Positions 8,044 through 17,141 of a stretch of 35,473 bases of DNA are shown here, piece by piece (the stretch's first letter is position 1; each line of letters opens with the position of its first letter). This DNA is from Caldithrix sp. (GTDB lineage Bacteria; Calditrichota; Calditrichia; Calditrichales; Calditrichaceae). The stretch is taken from contig WJIP01000125.1 in assembly GCA_014730185.1 (NCBI GenBank), forward strand, positions 1-35,473, given 5' to 3'. The position numbers and the translations under genes are program-made. The notes under the pieces are model-generated. The model made no database searches. It was not told the DNA's origin and saw only the letters and a program-made list of their open reading frames with translations.

Positions 8044-8813
8044 CAGTTTTCTTCCTCGACCACTTCGATTTTACTGACTTTTAACACCACCTGCATATCA
8101 GCACTGATGGGTTGTCCCGGATCAACGCTCTGGGCGATGACCGTTTCCGGTAAAATATTTTCCCGGTCCACATACTCGATTTTGATATTTCGCACGCCCA
8201 GAATCTGCAGCTTTTTCTTAGCCACATCCAGGCTTTCATTGACCAGCGAGGGGAATACTTTACGCTCCGGCATGGGGCCGAGACTGATGGTGATATCCAC
8301 CGCCCGTCCTTTTTTGATTTTCTGTCCCTGGGGAAACGATTGGTTGATAACGGCCCCTTCCATGCCAATATCGGAATACTCGTAATATTTTTTCCCCAGT
8401 TCCAGTCCGTGGGCGCTCAGCAGAAGCTCCGCCTCCCGCGGTGATTTGGAAAATAAGTTGGGCATGATGATTGGTTTCTGCCCGATGCTCACCGTCAGAT
8501 AGACATTGCGTCCTTTTTTCACCGTGGAATAGGCATAGGGCATTTGTTCGATGACCACCCCGGTAGGATAATGGGCATCGTAAGCAGAATCGGCCAGAAT
8601 AACATCAAATCCTTTTTGTTCCAGAGTTTTCACAGCCTCATCCACCGTCAGTTCCACCACATCCGGCAATTCGCTTTCATGTCCCAGACGCACATAGGCC
8701 GGCATGACCACCTTGTCCATCAGAATAACCAAAAGCACCAGCACCACAAAGGCGATGATGATTTTAAACCAGAACGTGCGCCGAATAGCAGCAAAATTTA
8801 ATTCATTCGCCAT
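8043..8813 (-). CDS. Membrane-anchored protein with three PASTA domains
   Basis: This 256-aa protein has a short cytoplasmic N-terminus, one transmembrane helix at about residues 15-32, then three PASTA domains at roughly 47-110, 113-180 and 183-249. Each has the typical pattern: a conserved P near the start, an A-x-x-x-L helix, a G hinge, then Q-x-P-x-x-G-x-x-V/I-x-x-G and a final V-x-L-x-V-S strand. There is no kinase domain, unlike PASTA Ser/Thr kinases. PASTA domains bind peptidoglycan fragments or act as spacers, so this is probably an envelope protein. It heads the PASTA-rpe-kinase-PorV operon. There is no strong ribosome binding site before the ATG. Confidence 0.9.
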   Translation of the reverse strand: MANELNFAAIRRTFWFKIIIAFVVLVLLVILMDKVVMPAYVRLGHESELPDVVELTVDEAVKTLEQKGFDVILADSAYDAHYPTGVVIEQMPYAYSTVKKGRNVYLTVSIGQKPIIMPNLFSKSPREAELLLSAHGLELGKKYYEYSDIGMEGAVINQSFPQGQKIKKGRAVDITISLGPMPERKVFPSLVNESLDVAKKKLQILGVRNIKIEYVDRENILPETVIAQSVDPGQPISADMQVVLKVSKIEVVEEEN

Positions 8814-8861
8814 AGAGCTGAATCCGTATGTTTATCAAACCTCTTTGTGTTATGGTCTATC

Positions 8862-8867
8862 ATTATA
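8862..8867 (-). promoter_or_regulatory. Possible -10 element upstream of the PASTA gene
   Basis: TATAAT reads on the minus strand about 50 nt before the PASTA start, in the 110-bp gap that separates dtd from the PASTA operon. No good -35 hexamer at 16-18 bp is visible, so this is tentative. Confidence 0.25.
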
Positions 8868-8923
8868 TGTAATCGTTTTATTCAACCGTTCTTATCTAAA
8901 ATAAACACTTTTTAGCCCGAACG

Positions 8924-9376
8924 TCATTGTGATTCGTTTTTGCTTTCCACCATCACTGTCACCGGCCCGTAATTAACCAGTTGCACATCCATCATGGCTC
9001 CAAATATACCGGTTTGTACATTCACATCATAATTTTTTAACTTCTCGATAAAGGATTCATACAACAGCCGGCCTTTTTCCGGGGATGCCGCCCTGACAAA
9101 ACTTGGACGGCGGCCCTTGCGCGTATCGCCCATTAAAGTAAACTGGGAGATGGCCAGGATTTCACCACCGCTTTCCAGAAGGGAACGATTCATTTTGCCG
9201 TGATCATCTTCAAAGATGCGCAGATTCACGCATTTATGAGCCACAAACTGCACGTCTTCTTCCGTATCCTGCTCGCTGATTCCTACCAGCAAAAGTAATC
9301 CGCGGCTGATGCGGCCCACCCTTTCCTGATCCACCTTGACCGAAGCTTCGGATACGCGCTGCAACAGTACTTTCAT
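8924..9376 (-). CDS. dtd: D-aminoacyl-tRNA deacylase
   Basis: This 150-aa enzyme removes D-amino acids (and glycine misloaded on tRNA-Ala) from tRNAs. It begins M-K-V-L-L-Q-R-V-S-E-A-S-V and carries the two signatures of the DTD fold: S-Q-F-T-L (77-81) and the cross-subunit N-Y-G-P-V-T (135-140) with its G-P dipeptide. The G-I-F-G-A-M-M segment is at 123-129. The length matches the family. Its ATG overlaps the dnaE TAA by one base (TAATG), so it is co-translated with dnaE. A cytoplasmic quality-control role is well established for the family. Confidence 0.97.
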   Translation of the reverse strand: MKVLLQRVSEASVKVDQERVGRISRGLLLLVGISEQDTEEDVQFVAHKCVNLRIFEDDHGKMNRSLLESGGEILAISQFTLMGDTRKGRRPSFVRAASPEKGRLLYESFIEKLKNYDVNVQTGIFGAMMDVQLVNYGPVTVMVESKNESQ

Positions 9377-12300
9377 TATTCCTTCAGTTTGATTTTAATG
9401 TTCTCCACGCCCAGCGTATCGCACAACTCCCGCAAGGTGTGATCGGTTAATTTTAGCTTGATTCTGCCGGAACGAAAATTGTAATGACCCTGCCCATTGA
9501 GATTCATTTTAATGAATACGCGGCTGTCGCCGGGGCTGGATTTGAGAGCCAGTTTCAGGCGATGTAAATTGTGCTCGTTAAACTGATGGCGATTTATGGA
9601 TAATAAAAGCGAATCCGTCAGTTCCTCCGGCACCTTCTGCAGGGGGATGATCTTTTCGGCAATCATTTTAATGACATTATCGTCCAGTTCGGAATTGATG
9701 CGGCCCTGTACCATAACCATCTGATCCTGCTGGATGAACGGCTCGTACTGGGGAAAGATGGAACCGAAAACGACCGCCTCGTACACGTGATTAAAATCTT
9801 CAATTTTGATAAAGGCCATCTTCTGTTGTTTTTTATCGAAAATGGTGCGGCTCTCGATAATTTGGCCGCCCACATAAATTTTCTGCGGCATCCTGAAATG
9901 ATCATCTTTGGTTTGCTGATCGGCAAAAAAGTCGATGTCGGAGGCAAATAATTGAATGATATCCCGGTAACGGTCCAGGGGATGGCCGGAAAAGTAAAAA
10001 CCCAGTAGTTCTTTTTCCTGTTTCAGTTTTTCGGTGGTGGACCAGTCCGGTACATCGGGCAGTTGCGGATAAGATACCATCACGCCATTGGGCTCTGCGT
10101 CTTGGGCCGCCATATCAAACAGATTACGCTGATTCATATCGCGGCTCTGCTTGCCCTGGAAATTCTGAGCAAAATCCAGGGCTTCTTCGATAGCGTTATA
10201 CAACTGGGCGCGGGTGCCTTGCAGCGAATCCATGGCCCCGGCCTGAATAAGGCTTTCCAGAACTTTTTTGTTTACCAGGCGCAAATCCACGTGCTGCAGC
10301 AACTGGAAAATGGATTGGAATGCGCCCTGTTCCTTGCGGGCATCCACAATGGATTGAATGGCCGATTCTCCAACATTTTTGATGGCGGCCATGCCGAAGG
10401 CAATTTCATCCTCTCCGATGGGCACAAAGCGGGCCTCACTGTAATTGACGTCGGGCGGCTTGATCCGCAGACCCAGTTTACGACATTCCTCCATCAAAAT
10501 CATCACCCGGTCGCTGTCCTTGACCTCGCTGGTCAGGTTGGCGGCCATGAATTCCGCCGGATAATGGGCCTTTAAATAAGCCGTTTGGTAAGCAATCATG
10601 GCATAAGCCGCGGAGTGGGATTTGTTGAACCCGTATTCGGCAAAGCGCACGATAAGGGCGGCAATTTGCTCGGCCACATCCCGGGAAATGCCGTTTTCAA
10701 CGCAGCCCTGTACAAAGGATTTTTGCTGCTTATCCATTTCTTCTTTTTTCTTTTTACCCATGGCCTTGCGCATGATATCGGCCTGGGCCAGGCTGAAGCC
10801 GGCCAGCTCCGAAGCGATTCGCATGACCTGCTCCTGGTAAACGATGATGCCATAGGTCTCTTTTAAGATGGGCTCCAGTTTGGGATGCAGATAGGCGATT
10901 TCCTTGTTACCGTATTTACGCTCAATGAATTCGTCAATCATCTTCATAGGTCCGGGCCGGTACAGGGCGTTCATGGCGATCAGATCTTCAACGCGGGAGG
11001 GTTTCAGCTTTTTTAGATAGGACTGCATGCCGGAGCTTTCAAACTGAAACACGCCCACCGTGAGGCCGTCACCAAAAAGTTTGAAGGTGGCGTCGTCGTT
11101 CAGAGGAATGTCCCGCACAGTGAACTGTTCATCATACCGTTCGCGGATGAGATTTTCCGTTTTCTTGATCACTGTTAAATTACGCAGTCCCAGGAAATCC
11201 ATCTTCAGCAGGCCAATTTGTTCACTCCAGCCCATGGTCCACTGGGTGGTAATTTCACCGTCGGAGTTTTTATAAAGGGGCACATAATTGATAATATCAT
11301 CCGGAGTAATGATGATACCGGCGGCATGCACAGAAGTGTGGCGGGCGATGCCTTCCAAAGTCTGCGAATATCGGAACAGTTCCTCCATGGTGCTGTCATC
11401 GCTTTCAATCAGTTCCTTTAACTCCGGCACCTCCTGTACGGCATTGCGCAGCCTCATGGGTTTGGCCCCCCTCATGGGCACCTTTTTGGCGATGGAGTCG
11501 GCCTGGGCAATGGGCACTTTTAACACCCGGGCCACATCACGGATCACACCGCGGGAAGCCATAGTACCAAAGGTAATGATCTGGGCCACATTGTTTTTAC
11601 CGTATTTTTCCCGCACGTATTCGATCACTTCATCCCGTCGCTCGAAGCAGAAATCGATATCGATATCGGGCATGCTCACCCGTTCGGGATTGAGGAACCG
11701 TTCGAACAGCAGATCATAGCGAATGGGGTCCACATCGGTGATGCCCAGATTATAGGCCACAATACTGCCGGCCGCCGAACCGCGGCCCAGCCCCACCGGA
11801 ATGTCTCTTTGGCGGGCAGCGCTGATGAAATCCTGCACAATTAAAAAATACCCGGAAAAGCCCATTTTGCGTATAATACCCAGCTCGTAGTCCATGCGTT
11901 TTTTGATGGTATCATCCATTTGGGGATAATGCTGTTGGGCCCCGCGGTAAGTCAGCCGCTTCAGATATTCATTGGCGTCAATATCGCCCTCTTCCCGGGG
12001 AATAGGAAATTCCGGCAGATAGCGCTTGCTGAAATCGATCTCCAGATCGATTTTTTCGGCAATCTCCTCCGTACGCTCCAGCACCTGCGGTTTATCCCTG
12101 AACAGGGCGTACATTTCATCGGCGGACTTCAGGTACAGCTCTTCCGTACCGTAGCGCATGCGATTGGGATCATCGCGGTCTTTACCGGTCTGCAGACACA
12201 GTAGAATATCATGGGCTTCATGATCACCCTTTTTCAGATAATGATTATCATTGGTGGCGATAACCGGCACGCCCATATCCTGGGCCAGGTTATAGATTTG

Positions 12301-12861
12301 CGGATAGACGGCCGCTTCATCGGGAATATGATGATCCTGAATTTCGAAATAAAAGTCGTCACCAAATATTTCCAGATATTCCTCGGCAATTTTGATGGCC
12401 CGCTCTTTTTGCCCTCGTCGCAGCTTATAGGCAATTTCGCCTTTCATGCAGGCGGAAGTAGCGATCAACCCTTCGGAATATTGGCGTAGCAATTGTTTAT
12501 CGATACGCGGTTTGTAATACATACCTTCCAGAAAGGCGTGGGAGCTCAGTTTGATCAGGTTACGGAAACCCTGCTCGTTTTTGGCCAGCAGCACCAGATG
12601 GTAGGAATGCGATTCCCCCTCGATGGCTTTGCGCAGGGTCCGTTCCCGGGGAGCAATGTAGGCTTCCATTCCGATAATCGGTTTGATGTTGGCTTTTTTG
12701 GCTTCCGTATAAAATTCCAGAGCACCGAACAGATTACCGTGATCGGTAATAGCCAGGGCTTTCATGTCCAGTTGTGCGGCCCGGTTGATCATGGCTTTTA
12801 CTTTAGCCGCTCCATCCAGCAAAGAGTAATGGGTATGATTGTGCAAATGTACGAAAGACAA
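9376..12861 (-). CDS. dnaE: DNA polymerase III subunit alpha, DnaE1 type
   Basis: About 1161 aa, the replicative polymerase subunit. Domains in order: PHP domain (starts V-H-L-H-N-H-T-H-Y-S-L-L-D-G, metal-type His kept), palm with P-D-I-D-I-D-F at about 398-404 (catalytic Asp pair), a third palm region, fingers, tandem helix-hairpin-helix, an internal clamp-binding motif Q-R-N-L-F at about 911-915, and an OB fold from about 994 to 1075. The length and order match E. coli DnaE. No intein or split is seen. The likely start is TTG at 12861, with GGAG 7 nt upstream; an earlier TTG at 12867 lies only 1 nt from that site. It leads the dnaE-dtd pair. Confidence 0.97.
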   Translation of the reverse strand: MSFVHLHNHTHYSLLDGAAKVKAMINRAAQLDMKALAITDHGNLFGALEFYTEAKKANIKPIIGMEAYIAPRERTLRKAIEGESHSYHLVLLAKNEQGFRNLIKLSSHAFLEGMYYKPRIDKQLLRQYSEGLIATSACMKGEIAYKLRRGQKERAIKIAEEYLEIFGDDFYFEIQDHHIPDEAAVYPQIYNLAQDMGVPVIATNDNHYLKKGDHEAHDILLCLQTGKDRDDPNRMRYGTEELYLKSADEMYALFRDKPQVLERTEEIAEKIDLEIDFSKRYLPEFPIPREEGDIDANEYLKRLTYRGAQQHYPQMDDTIKKRMDYELGIIRKMGFSGYFLIVQDFISAARQRDIPVGLGRGSAAGSIVAYNLGITDVDPIRYDLLFERFLNPERVSMPDIDIDFCFERRDEVIEYVREKYGKNNVAQIITFGTMASRGVIRDVARVLKVPIAQADSIAKKVPMRGAKPMRLRNAVQEVPELKELIESDDSTMEELFRYSQTLEGIARHTSVHAAGIIITPDDIINYVPLYKNSDGEITTQWTMGWSEQIGLLKMDFLGLRNLTVIKKTENLIRERYDEQFTVRDIPLNDDATFKLFGDGLTVGVFQFESSGMQSYLKKLKPSRVEDLIAMNALYRPGPMKMIDEFIERKYGNKEIAYLHPKLEPILKETYGIIVYQEQVMRIASELAGFSLAQADIMRKAMGKKKKEEMDKQQKSFVQGCVENGISRDVAEQIAALIVRFAEYGFNKSHSAAYAMIAYQTAYLKAHYPAEFMAANLTSEVKDSDRVMILMEECRKLGLRIKPPDVNYSEARFVPIGEDEIAFGMAAIKNVGESAIQSIVDARKEQGAFQSIFQLLQHVDLRLVNKKVLESLIQAGAMDSLQGTRAQLYNAIEEALDFAQNFQGKQSRDMNQRNLFDMAAQDAEPNGVMVSYPQLPDVPDWSTTEKLKQEKELLGFYFSGHPLDRYRDIIQLFASDIDFFADQQTKDDHFRMPQKIYVGGQIIESRTIFDKKQQKMAFIKIEDFNHVYEAVVFGSIFPQYEPFIQQDQMVMVQGRINSELDDNVIKMIAEKIIPLQKVPEELTDSLLLSINRHQFNEHNLHRLKLALKSSPGDSRVFIKMNLNGQGHYNFRSGRIKLKLTDHTLRELCDTLGVENIKIKLKE

Positions 12862-13348
12862 AAGCAAACTCCGATTGGATTACAGATTCATTACAGTTTT
12901 GATACCGTATTTTAAAATGTCAGTCACAACTTGCTGTTGACGAATACAACGCGTTACCGGATTGTTTATCCACTGAGCGTAACGTTTTCAGGCCATCTTA
13001 CATTCCTCAATAACCGGCTGTTAACGATGGTAAATTGCCCACTTAATAACCGGTCATCCATGCACACAAAGCATCCGGCCGACCGGATTCGGGTAATCGA
13101 AATTGTTAATATAACCACAAAATAAACATGAACTTAAACATTTTAGTCATGCCCATTTCATGATTGAAAAATTTAACCGTGCCTCGCACGAATTGCAAAA
13201 TTTATTCAGGCCTCTGGATCACCTTGGTACCACAATCTATAAAATTTTTTGAAGTTAAAATGTTAATATTTTACATTTTGGAATTAACGAAATTGGCTTT
13301 TCAATTAGGTTCAAACAACTATTTTGAATTTTGTGAAGGAGACAATGT
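12862..13348. other. Divergent 487-bp intergenic region between dnaE and DUF1015
   Basis: This is the strand-switch point of the window, so it must hold promoters in both directions. It is AT-rich on the DUF1015 side. I see TAATAACCGG at 13035-13044 and the nearly identical CAATAACCGG at 13007-13016 as a short direct repeat, but no clear -35/-10 pair and no RNA gene. The short open frames inside lack ribosome binding sites. Confidence 0.5.
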
Positions 13349-14593
13349 ATGGCAAATATCAAACCTTTTAAAGGGTTGCGTCCCAAAAAAGAATATGCCG
13401 CCAAAGTAGCCTCGCCGCCTTATGATGTGCTGAATACAGAAGAGGCCCGGGAAATGGCTAAAAACAACCCCTATTCATTTTTACATATCAATAAACCGGA
13501 AATCGATTTACCCACCGATACCCACCCTTATAATAAAGCAGTCTACAAAAAAGGGGCTGAAAATTTAAAGCGATTTGTGGAACATGGCTATTTGGTTCAG
13601 GATGACCGGGCTGTGTTTTACATCTACCGGCAAATTATGAACGATCATGAGCAGTATGGCTTAGTAGCCGGGGCCTCGGTGGAGGAATACAAACAAAACA
13701 TAATAAAAAAACATGAATTAACCCGGGCGGCCAAGGAAGACGACCGCGTGAATCATGTTAATTATCTCAACGCTCAGACCGGTCCCGTTTTTCTCACCTA
13801 TCATGCGCAGCCCCAAATCGACCAACTGGTGCAACAAATTGTTGCCGATGATCCGCTGTACGATTTTACGGCCGATGACGGTATTCGCCATACCCTGTGG
13901 AAAGTAGACCGGGCGTCCGATATTAGGACATTTGTGGATTTATTTGCCCAAATCGATCATCTTTATGTGGCCGACGGCCATCACCGGTCAGCCGCTGCCG
14001 CCCGGGTTTACGATATGCGTAAATCGCAGAACAACAACCACACCGGAGAAGAAGCGTATTATTTCTTTTTGACGGTTATATTCCCCCACAACCAAATGCA
14101 TATCATGGACTACAACCGGGTTGTCAGAGATTTGAACGGCTTATCCACTGAGGAATTCATGGCCAAAGTAAGCACCGTGTTCCATGTGCAAAAAATCGAT
14201 GGTGCAGCCGAGAAACCCAAAAAGAAACATACCTTTGTCATGTATTTGAATAAACAATGGTATCACCTCGAAACCAAAGCCGGCACGTTTGATGAGGGGA
14301 ATCCTGTAGAACGCCTGGATGTATCCATTTTAATGCGCAATCTGCTGGAACCGGTTCTGGGCATCGGCGATCCGCGCAAAGACGAACGTATCGATTTCGT
14401 AGGCGGTATCCGCGGTTTACAGGAACTTAAGCGGCGGGTGGACTCCGGTGAAATGGAAGTCGCTTTCGGTCTGTATCCCACTTCCATCGAAGACCTGATG
14501 GCCATTGCCGATGCCAATGAAATTATGCCCCCCAAGTCTACCTGGTTCGAACCCAAATTACGCAGCGGTTTAATTATTCATTCCCTCGATTAA
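13349..14593 (+). CDS. DUF1015 family protein
   Basis: This 414-aa cytoplasmic protein matches the DUF1015 family: an opening I-K-P-F-K-G-L-R-P, then V-A-S-P-P-Y-D-V-L-N-T-E-E-A near residue 20, N-P-Y-S-F-L-H-I-N-K-P-E, a central A-D-G-H-H-R-S-A-A-A motif, and a C-terminal F-G-L-Y-P-T-S segment ending in M-P-P-K-S-T-W-F-E-P-K. The paired His in A-D-G-H-H-R looks catalytic or metal-binding. Family biochemistry is not settled to my knowledge. A strong AAGGAG site (13336-13341) is 7 nt before the ATG. A terminator-like hairpin follows directly, so this is a single-gene unit. Confidence 0.9.
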   Translation: MANIKPFKGLRPKKEYAAKVASPPYDVLNTEEAREMAKNNPYSFLHINKPEIDLPTDTHPYNKAVYKKGAENLKRFVEHGYLVQDDRAVFYIYRQIMNDHEQYGLVAGASVEEYKQNIIKKHELTRAAKEDDRVNHVNYLNAQTGPVFLTYHAQPQIDQLVQQIVADDPLYDFTADDGIRHTLWKVDRASDIRTFVDLFAQIDHLYVADGHHRSAAAARVYDMRKSQNNNHTGEEAYYFFLTVIFPHNQMHIMDYNRVVRDLNGLSTEEFMAKVSTVFHVQKIDGAAEKPKKKHTFVMYLNKQWYHLETKAGTFDEGNPVERLDVSILMRNLLEPVLGIGDPRKDERIDFVGGIRGLQELKRRVDSGEMEVAFGLYPTSIEDLMAIADANEIMPPKSTWFEPKLRSGLIIHSLD

Positions 14594-14599
14594 GAGCAA

Positions 14600-14641
14600 A
14601 GGGCGGTGCACTTTTTAGTATCATGACCACCGCCCTGTTTA
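14600..14641 (+). terminator. Terminator-like hairpin after DUF1015 gene
   Basis: AGGGCGGTG (14600-14608) pairs perfectly with CACCGCCCT (14628-14636) across a 19-nt loop, followed by GTTT. It lies 6 nt past the stop codon. The 9-bp G+C-rich stem is convincing, while the U-tract is short. Confidence 0.55.
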
Positions 14642-14855
14642 AACACCTTTCTCTATTTGTCATTAAAGATTCGTCCTTGGCTGAAAATTATTTTTGCCCC
14701 AGGTCATCGTTTTAAACCAACAGTTCAAAGGGGCATCCATCAATTTTTTATTGGTTTAGCATCTGATTATTATTATGTTAGCTATTAATTGCTGACGCGG
14801 TTCGTGAATCCATTACACTGACAATATTTTTTGATTATAACGCTTTGGAGGCACA

Positions 14856-15881
14856 ATGGCCAGTCTTTCAAATGATACCAAAATATTATTTAAAAATCAG
14901 GATCATACAGGCTTTATCCATCCCTGGCGCAATGCCCTGATTCTGAGTGCCGTATATATCATAGCCGCTGGTGTTTATATTATCGCATCCAGCCATCTGG
15001 CGGCTCAACAGGCCTTATCCATAGAAGAATTACGCTTAACTGAACTGCACAAGGGCTTAATATTCGTATCGGTTACGGGACTGGGATTGTTTATTTTTTC
15101 AGGTATACAATACCGGCGCCTGCTGAATAAAGAAAAAAAGATCGTGCGCCAGCGTTACGCTATCCTGAAATCGGAACGGTATGCAGTAGCGGGATTATTA
15201 TCTTCATCCATCGGACATGATATTAACAATGTCCTGTCCGTTCTCAATATCAATCTGGATCATCTCAATGAACGGTTTAAACAAGACGTAGCCGTAAGCC
15301 AGAGGCTGACTAAGATCGGAGAGGCTACCGACCGTTTGATTACCTTATCGCAAAATTTGAGGGATGCCGGTCGCTTTAAGCAGGATATCGAAAAACAATC
15401 AATTAATCTATACAAGACCATTGCAGATGCTATTGATTTTTCCAGGACGCACAAAGCTGTTCGTGCGTGTAATATTCAATTAACTTGCCCAAAACACCTA
15501 ACTCTAAACGCCTCTCCGCCCCTGATTCAGCAAATGTTTTTTAATTTGATTTTGAATTCAGCGGAGGCTACCGGTGGCCGCGGTTCAATACACATAATCA
15601 TAGAAGGCCGGGAATCAAATGTGCATATAAAATTTGAAGACGATGGTCCCGGGATTTCCGAAAAAGACCAGCAAAAAATTTTCCAGCCGTTTTATACAAC
15701 CAAACTTACCGGTACCGGCCTGGGCATGTTGTCCATTAAAGCCTGCCTGGAATCCCATCAGGGTACCATTTCGGTTTATAAAGGGACTAAAGGAGGAGCC
15801 GGTTTTCATTTGACTTTCCCTGCTGAAGAATCCATAGCTCAGCCTGATAGTCAACCTGTGTCTAGTAATATCGCTGAATAA
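14856..15881 (+). CDS. Membrane sensor histidine kinase (orphan)
   Basis: This 341-aa protein has two transmembrane helices (about 28-46 and 67-84) around a very short external loop of about 20 residues, then a DHp helix with H121 in S-S-I-G-H-D-I-N-N, the phospho-acceptor box of the H-D-I-N-N type. The HATPase domain has N box L-I-L-N234-S-A-E-A, G1 box D-D-G-P-G-I (262-267) and G2 box G-T-G-L-G (286-290). All residues needed for autophosphorylation are present. No response regulator is adjacent, so the partner is elsewhere. The tiny sensory loop suggests sensing in or at the membrane. The start is set by GGAGG six nt before the ATG. Confidence 0.9.
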   Translation: MASLSNDTKILFKNQDHTGFIHPWRNALILSAVYIIAAGVYIIASSHLAAQQALSIEELRLTELHKGLIFVSVTGLGLFIFSGIQYRRLLNKEKKIVRQRYAILKSERYAVAGLLSSSIGHDINNVLSVLNINLDHLNERFKQDVAVSQRLTKIGEATDRLITLSQNLRDAGRFKQDIEKQSINLYKTIADAIDFSRTHKAVRACNIQLTCPKHLTLNASPPLIQQMFFNLILNSAEATGGRGSIHIIIEGRESNVHIKFEDDGPGISEKDQQKIFQPFYTTKLTGTGLGMLSIKACLESHQGTISVYKGTKGGAGFHLTFPAEESIAQPDSQPVSSNIAE

Positions 15882-16109
15882 TCCGTTGAAACCCGATGGC
15901 TTTTTACCTACACCTCTTAGAGATTTAACGTTTGATCTGAACCAGTGGCAACCCTTCACAGAAAGTCTGAATGTTATGATCGAGCCGAATTTTCCAAAAC
16001 ACTGAATTTGCTCGGTCCCAGCATTGGTATTTCCGTCCATATAAAATTTGATAATCAAGGGACTGGTTATTAACATAGAACATTTCAATAATGACAGGAA
16101 TTTGAAAAT
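15882..16109 (+). pseudogene. Spacer with possible histidine-kinase ATPase-domain fragment
   Basis: A 14-nt stretch at 16038-16051 is identical to 15624-15637 of the adjacent kinase gene and is in the same frame. It translates as V-H-I-K-F followed by D-N-Q-G-T-G, resembling the kinase's V-H-I-K-F-E-D-D-G-P-G. The frame is closed by stops upstream and by TAA shortly after. It may be the trace of a partial duplication of the kinase 3' region, or chance. Confidence 0.2.
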
Positions 16110-16991
16110 ATGACGCAAATGACCCTTTTTGAGCGACTTAAAAACGGTGAACGCTTGTTATCCGACGGTGGTATGGGTACGGAACTGCAAAACCGGGGCT
16201 TAAAACCGGGTGAGTGTCCGGAAGCCTACAACCTGGAACATCCCGACATTGTACAAGCCATCCACCAGGATTATTATGATGCTGGAAGCGATATGGTGCA
16301 AACCAATACATTCGGCGGTAATCGCATCCGTTTAAAAAGACACCGGGCGGAAGATAAAGTATATTTGTATAACAAACGGGCTGCAGAACTGGCCCGGGAA
16401 ATCTGTCCCCAGGGCAAATATGTGGCCGGTTCCATCGGGCCTTCCGGAGAAATGATGGAGCCCTACGGCCAGTGGACCCAACAACAGATGTACGATGTAT
16501 TTGTCGAGCAGGCCCGGGCTCTGGCCGATGGCGGAGTCGATATCCTGTTTGTAGAAACCATGATGATGATCGAGGAGGCCGAAACCGCCCTGCGGGCCGC
16601 TAAAGAGAGCACATCCCTGCCGGTTGCCGCAACGATGACCTTTGAGCAAACCGATCGCGGCGTGCACACTTCCTGGGGAGTAACTCCGCAGATGGCCGTG
16701 CAGCGTCTGACCGATGGCGGTGCCGACATTCTGGGATCCAACTGCGGCGACGGAGTGGAAGTCATGATTGCGGCTATGAATGCCATGCGCCCCTTAACCC
16801 CATTACCCCTGCTGGCCCAGCCCAATGCCGGCCGGCCGGAAATCGTGGATAAAAAAGCGGTTTATACCACCACTCCGGAGGTAATGCAGCCGCAAATCAG
16901 CGCGTTACTGCATACGGGCATAAACCTGCTGGGCGGATGCTGCGGGACCCGGCCGCAACACATTGCCATGATGCGCCGCTTACTCGTATGA
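16110..16991 (+). CDS. Homocysteine S-methyltransferase family protein
   Basis: This 293-aa Zn-dependent (beta/alpha)8 methyltransferase corresponds to the N-terminal module of MetH and to betaine/S-methylmethionine-homocysteine methyltransferases. It opens with L-L-S-D-G-G-M-G-T-E-L and has the T-N-T-F-G-G-N motif (65-71). The three zinc cysteines are in place: Cys212 in G-S-N-C-G, and Cys277/Cys278 in G-G-C-C-G-T-R-P. No cobalamin or folate domain is attached, so either the methyl donor is a small molecule or a separate corrinoid protein is used. It probably makes methionine from homocysteine in the cytoplasm. It lies just before the purine-type cluster but is separated from it by 150 bp. 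Confidence 0.92.
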   Translation: MTQMTLFERLKNGERLLSDGGMGTELQNRGLKPGECPEAYNLEHPDIVQAIHQDYYDAGSDMVQTNTFGGNRIRLKRHRAEDKVYLYNKRAAELAREICPQGKYVAGSIGPSGEMMEPYGQWTQQQMYDVFVEQARALADGGVDILFVETMMMIEEAETALRAAKESTSLPVAATMTFEQTDRGVHTSWGVTPQMAVQRLTDGGADILGSNCGDGVEVMIAAMNAMRPLTPLPLLAQPNAGRPEIVDKKAVYTTTPEVMQPQISALLHTGINLLGGCCGTRPQHIAMMRRLLV

Positions 16992-17104
16992 TGAGAGGTT
17001 TTACTGCAAAACATGCAATCAGTCTGCCCAACCTTATCGGATAGACTATTCTTCGGCTAACTGAATTTAAGTTTTATTCCTTTAAATTTTTTATTATCTT
17101 GGAT

Positions 17105-17130
17105 GGTAGCACATTCTACCTTTTGGTAGA
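17105..17130 (+). promoter_or_regulatory. Mutually exclusive hairpins in the xdhA leader
   Basis: GGTAG (17105-17109), CTACC (17116-17120) and GGTAG (17125-17129) follow each other. The middle element can pair with either neighbour; the right-hand option is the 6-bp stem TCTACC-tttt-GGTAGA. It ends 11 nt before the xdhA ATG, where a Shine-Dalgarno site would be expected and none is seen. It may be an operator for a dimeric repressor or a translational control element of the whole catabolic cluster. Confidence 0.4.
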
Positions 17131-17141
17131 CTTTAGTTTGG

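Noticed and set aside
10063-10575. Long plus-strand open frame inside dnaE
   Set aside because: It is the antisense shadow of a strongly conserved polymerase; its sequence follows from dnaE codon use.
12931-13125. Small plus-strand frame in the dnaE/DUF1015 spacer
   Set aside because: There is no ribosome binding site, it is of low complexity, and it shows no recognisable motif.
15615-16118. Minus-strand open frame of 167 codons over the kinase 3' end and spacer
   Set aside because: It is antisense to the conserved ATPase domain, its composition is not protein-like, and it has no plausible ribosome binding site.
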